Shown: positions 21,259 to 23,802 of the stretch, piece after piece | Layout: each line of letters opens with the position of its first letter | Position numbering within the stretch: position 1 is the stretch's first letter | Source: a virus | IMG/VR virus record: IMGVR_UViG_3300025674_000395 | Span: 1-23,802 of that record | Reading direction: 5' to 3' (one strand) | Length of the DNA stretch: 23,802 nucleotides | The notes under the pieces: model-generated | The model's database searches: none | Told to the model about the DNA's origin: nothing | Seen by the model: only the letters and a program-made list of their open reading frames with translations | Position numbers and translations under genes: made by a program

Positions 21259-21500
21259 TATGTTCTATACTTCCTTACTTTTTTTGCAATACCTTTTGGT
21301 TGTTTACTAAATTGTTTACCTGAGGCTTTTGCTTTTCTCTTTGCTTTTGTGGTTGCTGCATACTCCGAAGCACTTAAATTTTTTATTGCTGCAGAAGGCA
21401 AGTATCTTTCTCCAGTAACACTTGATTTCTTCCCTGATTTTGTACGCCATTTTTGTTTTCCCCAATTTTTTAAACTTTGTTGTGATTTAGCCAAGGACAT
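21258..21500 (-). CDS. Small basic virion-module protein (WRTKSGKKSS-type)
   Basis: 80 residues, strongly basic. The order SLKNWGKQKWRTKSGKKSS, GERYLPSAAIKNLSASEYAA, then Lys/Ala-rich and a basic end is a pattern I recall in many phages (W-T-SGK-S, GE-YLP, AI--L---EYA). The family is usually annotated as unknown or structural. GGAGGATATAAATA precedes the ATG, inside the upstream gene. Nucleic-acid binding is plausible from charge. Confidence 0.7.
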   Translation of the reverse strand: MSLAKSQQSLKNWGKQKWRTKSGKKSSVTGERYLPSAAIKNLSASEYAATTKAKRKAKASGKQFSKQPKGIAKKVRKYRT

Positions 21501-21676
21501 TATTTATATCCTCCCCCAGCTTTTTTATATGCTTTAGCTAGAGCTTGTGCTTTTCTAGCTGACCATTGACCAGCTTTAGTTCCATGTGATGCTTGACTTT
21601 TTATTCTACTAAATATTTTTTTTCTTAAAGTAGGTTTAGTATAATTACCTGCTTTGTTTACTGTGCTTTTTGTCAT
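21500..21676 (-). CDS. 58-residue basic protein with GQWSARKAQ motif
   Basis: An open - strand frame from ATG 21676, ending in TAA that overlaps the next ATG by one base. The product starts MTKSTVNKAGNYTKPTLRKK and ends GQWSARKAQALAKAYKKAGG plus GYK. The pattern YTKP-LR--I---I-----GT--GQWSARKAQ-LA--YK-AGGGY is a small family I recall from many phages and giant viruses. Its function is unknown; it is possibly DNA-binding. It fills the gap between the 80- and 409-residue genes. Confidence 0.75.
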   Translation of the reverse strand: MTKSTVNKAGNYTKPTLRKKIFSRIKSQASHGTKAGQWSARKAQALAKAYKKAGGGYK

Positions 21677-21687
21677 TATTCCTTTTA

Positions 21688-22917
21688 TTAATTACTACCT
21701 AATATGTTCATATTTTTATAGTAATTCATTATTCTATTTCTTTCAACATCAGAATAAACACCTTGTAATAAGTTTCCACCTGCTGAACCATAAATATCAG
21801 TACCACCATAAGTACCTGTTATATCTGTCATTAATCCTTTACCTTGTCCAAAAGTAAAATCTACTGTAGTAACATCTACTGGTTTTTCTTTTTGTTTTAA
21901 TAAAGATGATACTGCTGACTTACCTGCAGCTTTTGCTTTAGTTGTAAATCCTTGAGCTTTTTCTCCAGTACCATATGTGTTATTACCATTGAAAACCATT
22001 TCTGTTCCTTCTTCATTTAAGATATTGTAATCACCAGTTCTACTTAAATCAACATCAAATTGTTTAATTACGCCTGGGTCAACAGCATCATAAACATCTA
22101 CAAAATTTCCTTTATTTTCAATTACTTGTCCTATTTCTAAATCATTAGTATATGTTTTCATATCCATTGCTTTTGATTTTAAATCATTAAAATATCTTTT
22201 AGCACTAGGACTATATGTATTTAAAGTTTTTTCATATGCATTATTAATTGTATTAGTAATTATATTATCAGCTTCTTTACTTCCTTGTACAAACCATTTA
22301 TTACTTCCTAAAGTTTGTTTAGATATATCAGCAACATCTAATGTACCTCTACTAATAGCTTTACCAGCTTCTTCACTTGTCATAGTATAAACTTGGTCTA
22401 AACTATCTGATACTGTAACTGTTCCTTGTTTACCTTTAATAGGAGAATACTTTTGAGTAGTTTCTTTAGCTGCTTGAAATAAATTTTTAGCACCTTGAGA
22501 TATTCGAGAAAATATATTACCTTCACCTTTTGGTGCAAATCTAGTAAATCCTTGTTTAATTGAGTTTGTAATACTTGAAAAAGCAGTTGAAACTTTAGCA
22601 TTAAATGCTTGATAACCACCTCGTATAGCATTACCAACATTACCTATAGATTTAAGAAATATATTGGTTGAGTTCATTAATCCAGTTTGACCTCCTGCAA
22701 CACCAATCATATTACTTAAACCACCTAATGCATAAGGCATAGCAACAGCTAAAGCAATACTACCTAAAGGTCCTAGTTTTTTATTTATTCTAGCTACACC
22801 TCTCATAGTTGCTTTACCAACCTTTTTAATACCTTTAGCAATACCTTTAAATGCTTTACTTAAAGGTTTAGTTACTGCTTTTTTTGTTTGCTTAAATACT
22901 CGTGTTACACTTCCCAT
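21688..22917 (-). CDS. Probable internal or ejection virion protein
   Basis: 409 residues. The first 45 are extremely basic (KQTKKAVTKPLSKAFKGIAK, GIKKVGKATMRGVARINKKL), followed by a hydrophobic glycine-rich stretch (LGSIALAVAMPYALGGLSNM) and a mixed Ser/Asn-rich body ending in Gly/Tyr-rich TYGGTDIYGSAGGN. This basic tail plus hydrophobic segment is like phage proteins that insert in the membrane during DNA ejection. No known domain. It lies directly downstream (nine bases) of the HlyC-like acyltransferase and could be its lysine-rich substrate, which is speculation. Confidence 0.6.
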   Translation of the reverse strand: MGSVTRVFKQTKKAVTKPLSKAFKGIAKGIKKVGKATMRGVARINKKLGPLGSIALAVAMPYALGGLSNMIGVAGGQTGLMNSTNIFLKSIGNVGNAIRGGYQAFNAKVSTAFSSITNSIKQGFTRFAPKGEGNIFSRISQGAKNLFQAAKETTQKYSPIKGKQGTVTVSDSLDQVYTMTSEEAGKAISRGTLDVADISKQTLGSNKWFVQGSKEADNIITNTINNAYEKTLNTYSPSAKRYFNDLKSKAMDMKTYTNDLEIGQVIENKGNFVDVYDAVDPGVIKQFDVDLSRTGDYNILNEEGTEMVFNGNNTYGTGEKAQGFTTKAKAAGKSAVSSLLKQKEKPVDVTTVDFTFGQGKGLMTDITGTYGGTDIYGSAGGNLLQGVYSDVERNRIMNYYKNMNILGSN

Positions 22918-22926
22918 ATTATTTCC

Positions 22927-23376
22927 TTATTTAAATTTTCTTACTCCTGTTGATAATTTCATTTTATTAAATCTTTTTATTCCTTTACCTGATTTATTCA
23001 TTCTTATCCAATATATATATTTATTATTATCACCTATATCTTTAGACAATCTTTCTGCTGTCCACTTATATATTTCTTTTAATTTAGCTGGGTGAGTATT
23101 TACTGTTTCTATATGCCAACAAATATCTCCACTATCCCAATCTAAGTTTTCAAGAACACCTGTTTTCTTAAATCGTTCTTCAACTTCTTTATTTAAAAAT
23201 GCCCAATTAGTAAATGCATATGCAACATTAGTAGTTGGGTATCTAAAAATTTTGTATTGATTCAATGATAAAGAAGGAATAATTTGTTTTGCTATATCTC
23301 TATCAGAAATATGATTGTATTTATCAAAGTTTCTATAAAGTCTTATTACCTCTATTATATCATTATTATTGACCAT
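22927..23376 (-). CDS. HlyC-like (RTX toxin-activating) lysine acyltransferase
   Basis: 149 residues from ATG 23376; a TTG two codons earlier is less likely. HlyC uses acyl-ACP to attach fatty acids to lysines of protoxins. The order of HlyC motifs is visible: His22 (NHIS) before the IIPSLSLNQYKIFR segment, VAYAFTNWAFLNKEVEERF (HlyC: VAYCSWANLSLENEIKYL), then LDWDSGDICWHIE with Asp84 (HlyC: DWTSGDRKWFI-W), then a lysine-rich helix and a basic end. His22 and Asp84 correspond to HlyC His23 and Asp92, the catalytic pair. No RTX toxin is here; the substrate is more likely a virion protein. A perfect promoter overlaps the start. Confidence 0.75.
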   Translation of the reverse strand: MVNNNDIIEVIRLYRNFDKYNHISDRDIAKQIIPSLSLNQYKIFRYPTTNVAYAFTNWAFLNKEVEERFKKTGVLENLDWDSGDICWHIETVNTHPAKLKEIYKWTAERLSKDIGDNNKYIYWIRMNKSGKGIKRFNKMKLSTGVRKFK

Positions 23377-23382
23377 TGTCAA
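23354..23382 (-). promoter_or_regulatory. Perfect sigma70 promoter over the acyltransferase start
   Basis: On the - strand, TTGACA (23382-23377), a 17-base spacer that contains the acyltransferase ATG, and TATAAT (23359-23354) preceded by TGA. All 12 core bases match and the -10 is extended. RNA would start near 23347, inside the acyltransferase gene, so it would serve the genes downstream (409-residue protein onward). Confidence 0.65.
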
Positions 23383-23389
23383 TACTTAA

Positions 23390-23802
23390 TTAACTACTTT
23401 CGTTTTTATCAATTCTATCCCAAATATCAATAGCAAATCCACCTAATGTTTTTAATGTACTTGCTCTTCCTGCATCAGAAGCTGCTTCATTTCCTAAAGC
23501 TGCTATAGCTAAATTTGTTTGTCTTTCCTGCTCACTTTGAGCTGCTTCATATTCCCATTTAGCTGCATCTCTCATTTCTTGCCATATAAAAGATAATGCT
23601 TGATTACTCATATTAAAAGCATTCATTGCATTAGCTTGATTAACAGCATTAGTTCCTGCAGTATTAGCTGTGTTTAATTGTCTTCTCCATGCAACATTTG
23701 ATTGTTCAATTGCTAAAGAGTTTTGTGTATTAAATTGATTTCTATTATAATTTAATTGAGAATTAAATTGTTCAATTTGACTATTTAAAGTATTTTGTAA
23801 TC
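23390..23802 (-). CDS. C-terminal part of a gp14-like internal virion protein (partial)
   Basis: The - strand frame is open from the window edge to a stop at 23390, giving at least 137 residues without a start; an internal Met at 23626 is not the real start. The visible N-terminal half is Asn/Gln-rich and repetitive (FNSQLNYNRNQFNTQNS). It is followed by helices (LSFIWQEMRDAAKWEYEAAQ, then SEQERQTNLAIAAL) and a short GFAIDIWDRI end. Size, composition and position before the other ejection proteins fit the T7 gp14 place. Assignment is by context and helical pattern. Confidence 0.65.
   Translation of the reverse strand, partial: LQNTLNSQIEQFNSQLNYNRNQFNTQNSLAIEQSNVAWRRQLNTANTAGTNAVNQANAMNAFNMSNQALSFIWQEMRDAAKWEYEAAQSEQERQTNLAIAALGNEAASDAGRASTLKTLGGFAIDIWDRIDKNESS

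Noticed and set aside
21002-21537. Long + strand frames opposite the virion genes
   Set aside because: They are antisense to well-supported - strand genes with ribosome binding sites and lack their own.
23376-23382. TTG start for the acyltransferase
   Set aside because: It lies in the -35 box and adds only two residues; ATG 23376 is simpler.
1-23802. CRISPR arrays, tRNAs, insertion sequences, integrase or attachment sites
   Set aside because: I saw no regular direct repeats, tRNA folds, transposase motifs or recombinase motifs.

Overview
This window looks like the replication-to-virion part of a small, strictly lytic, T7-like podovirus. Base composition is very AT-rich (roughly 30% GC by eye). 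Replication genes of T7 type (gp2.5-like SSB, gp4-like primase-helicase, short family A polymerase, PD-(D/E)XK exonuclease) lie beside many tiny overlapping genes, an IbpA-like small heat-shock protein, an S-adenosylmethionine decarboxylase and T7-like internal virion genes. A stand-alone LexA-type DNA-binding domain resembles alphaproteobacterial LexA. Together these suggest a phage of a streamlined marine alphaproteobacterium, most likely a SAR11 pelagiphage. That host call is inference. I see no RNA polymerase, integrase, tRNA or CRISPR array here.

Layout. (1) 1-5927, + strand: about 25 very small, densely packed genes with AGGAGG ribosome binding sites and taATG or ATGA overlaps. They include two overlapping mini-lipoproteins, a LexA-like DNA-binding protein, a small PD-(D/E)XK nuclease and a 27-residue membrane peptide. 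(2) 5987-12620, + strand: SSB, then a promoter-terminator unit that probably makes a small RNA, primase-helicase, DNA polymerase, Cas4-like exonuclease, SpeD, a zinc-ribbon protein, a DUF3310 protein and small unknowns. (3) 12617-14517, - strand: small exported and membrane proteins, a holin candidate and hsp20. (4) 14606-23802, - strand: virion genes. These are a 1391-residue protein ending in a glucosaminidase domain, a 624-residue protein, an acidic protein, two small basic proteins, a 409-residue protein, a HlyC-like lysine acyltransferase, and the C-terminal end of a gp14-like protein that runs off the window. The two arms converge tail-to-tail at 12617-12620 with overlapping stop codons and no visible terminator.

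Regulation. The phage seems to rely on host sigma70. I find two perfect TTGACA-17-TATAAT promoters on the - strand, one before hsp20 and one over the start codon of the acyltransferase. Several good matches, all with 17-base spacers, lie on the + strand.

The most exciting signal is the short leader of hsp20. From the perfect promoter it reads as a 5' hairpin, then a second hairpin in which UCGCU pairs with the AGGA Shine-Dalgarno around one bulged G. That is the hallmark of a ROSE RNA thermometer, here on a phage chaperone gene. Other points of interest are the candidate small RNA at 6449-6526, the HlyC-like acyltransferase in the virion module, and the truncated LexA.
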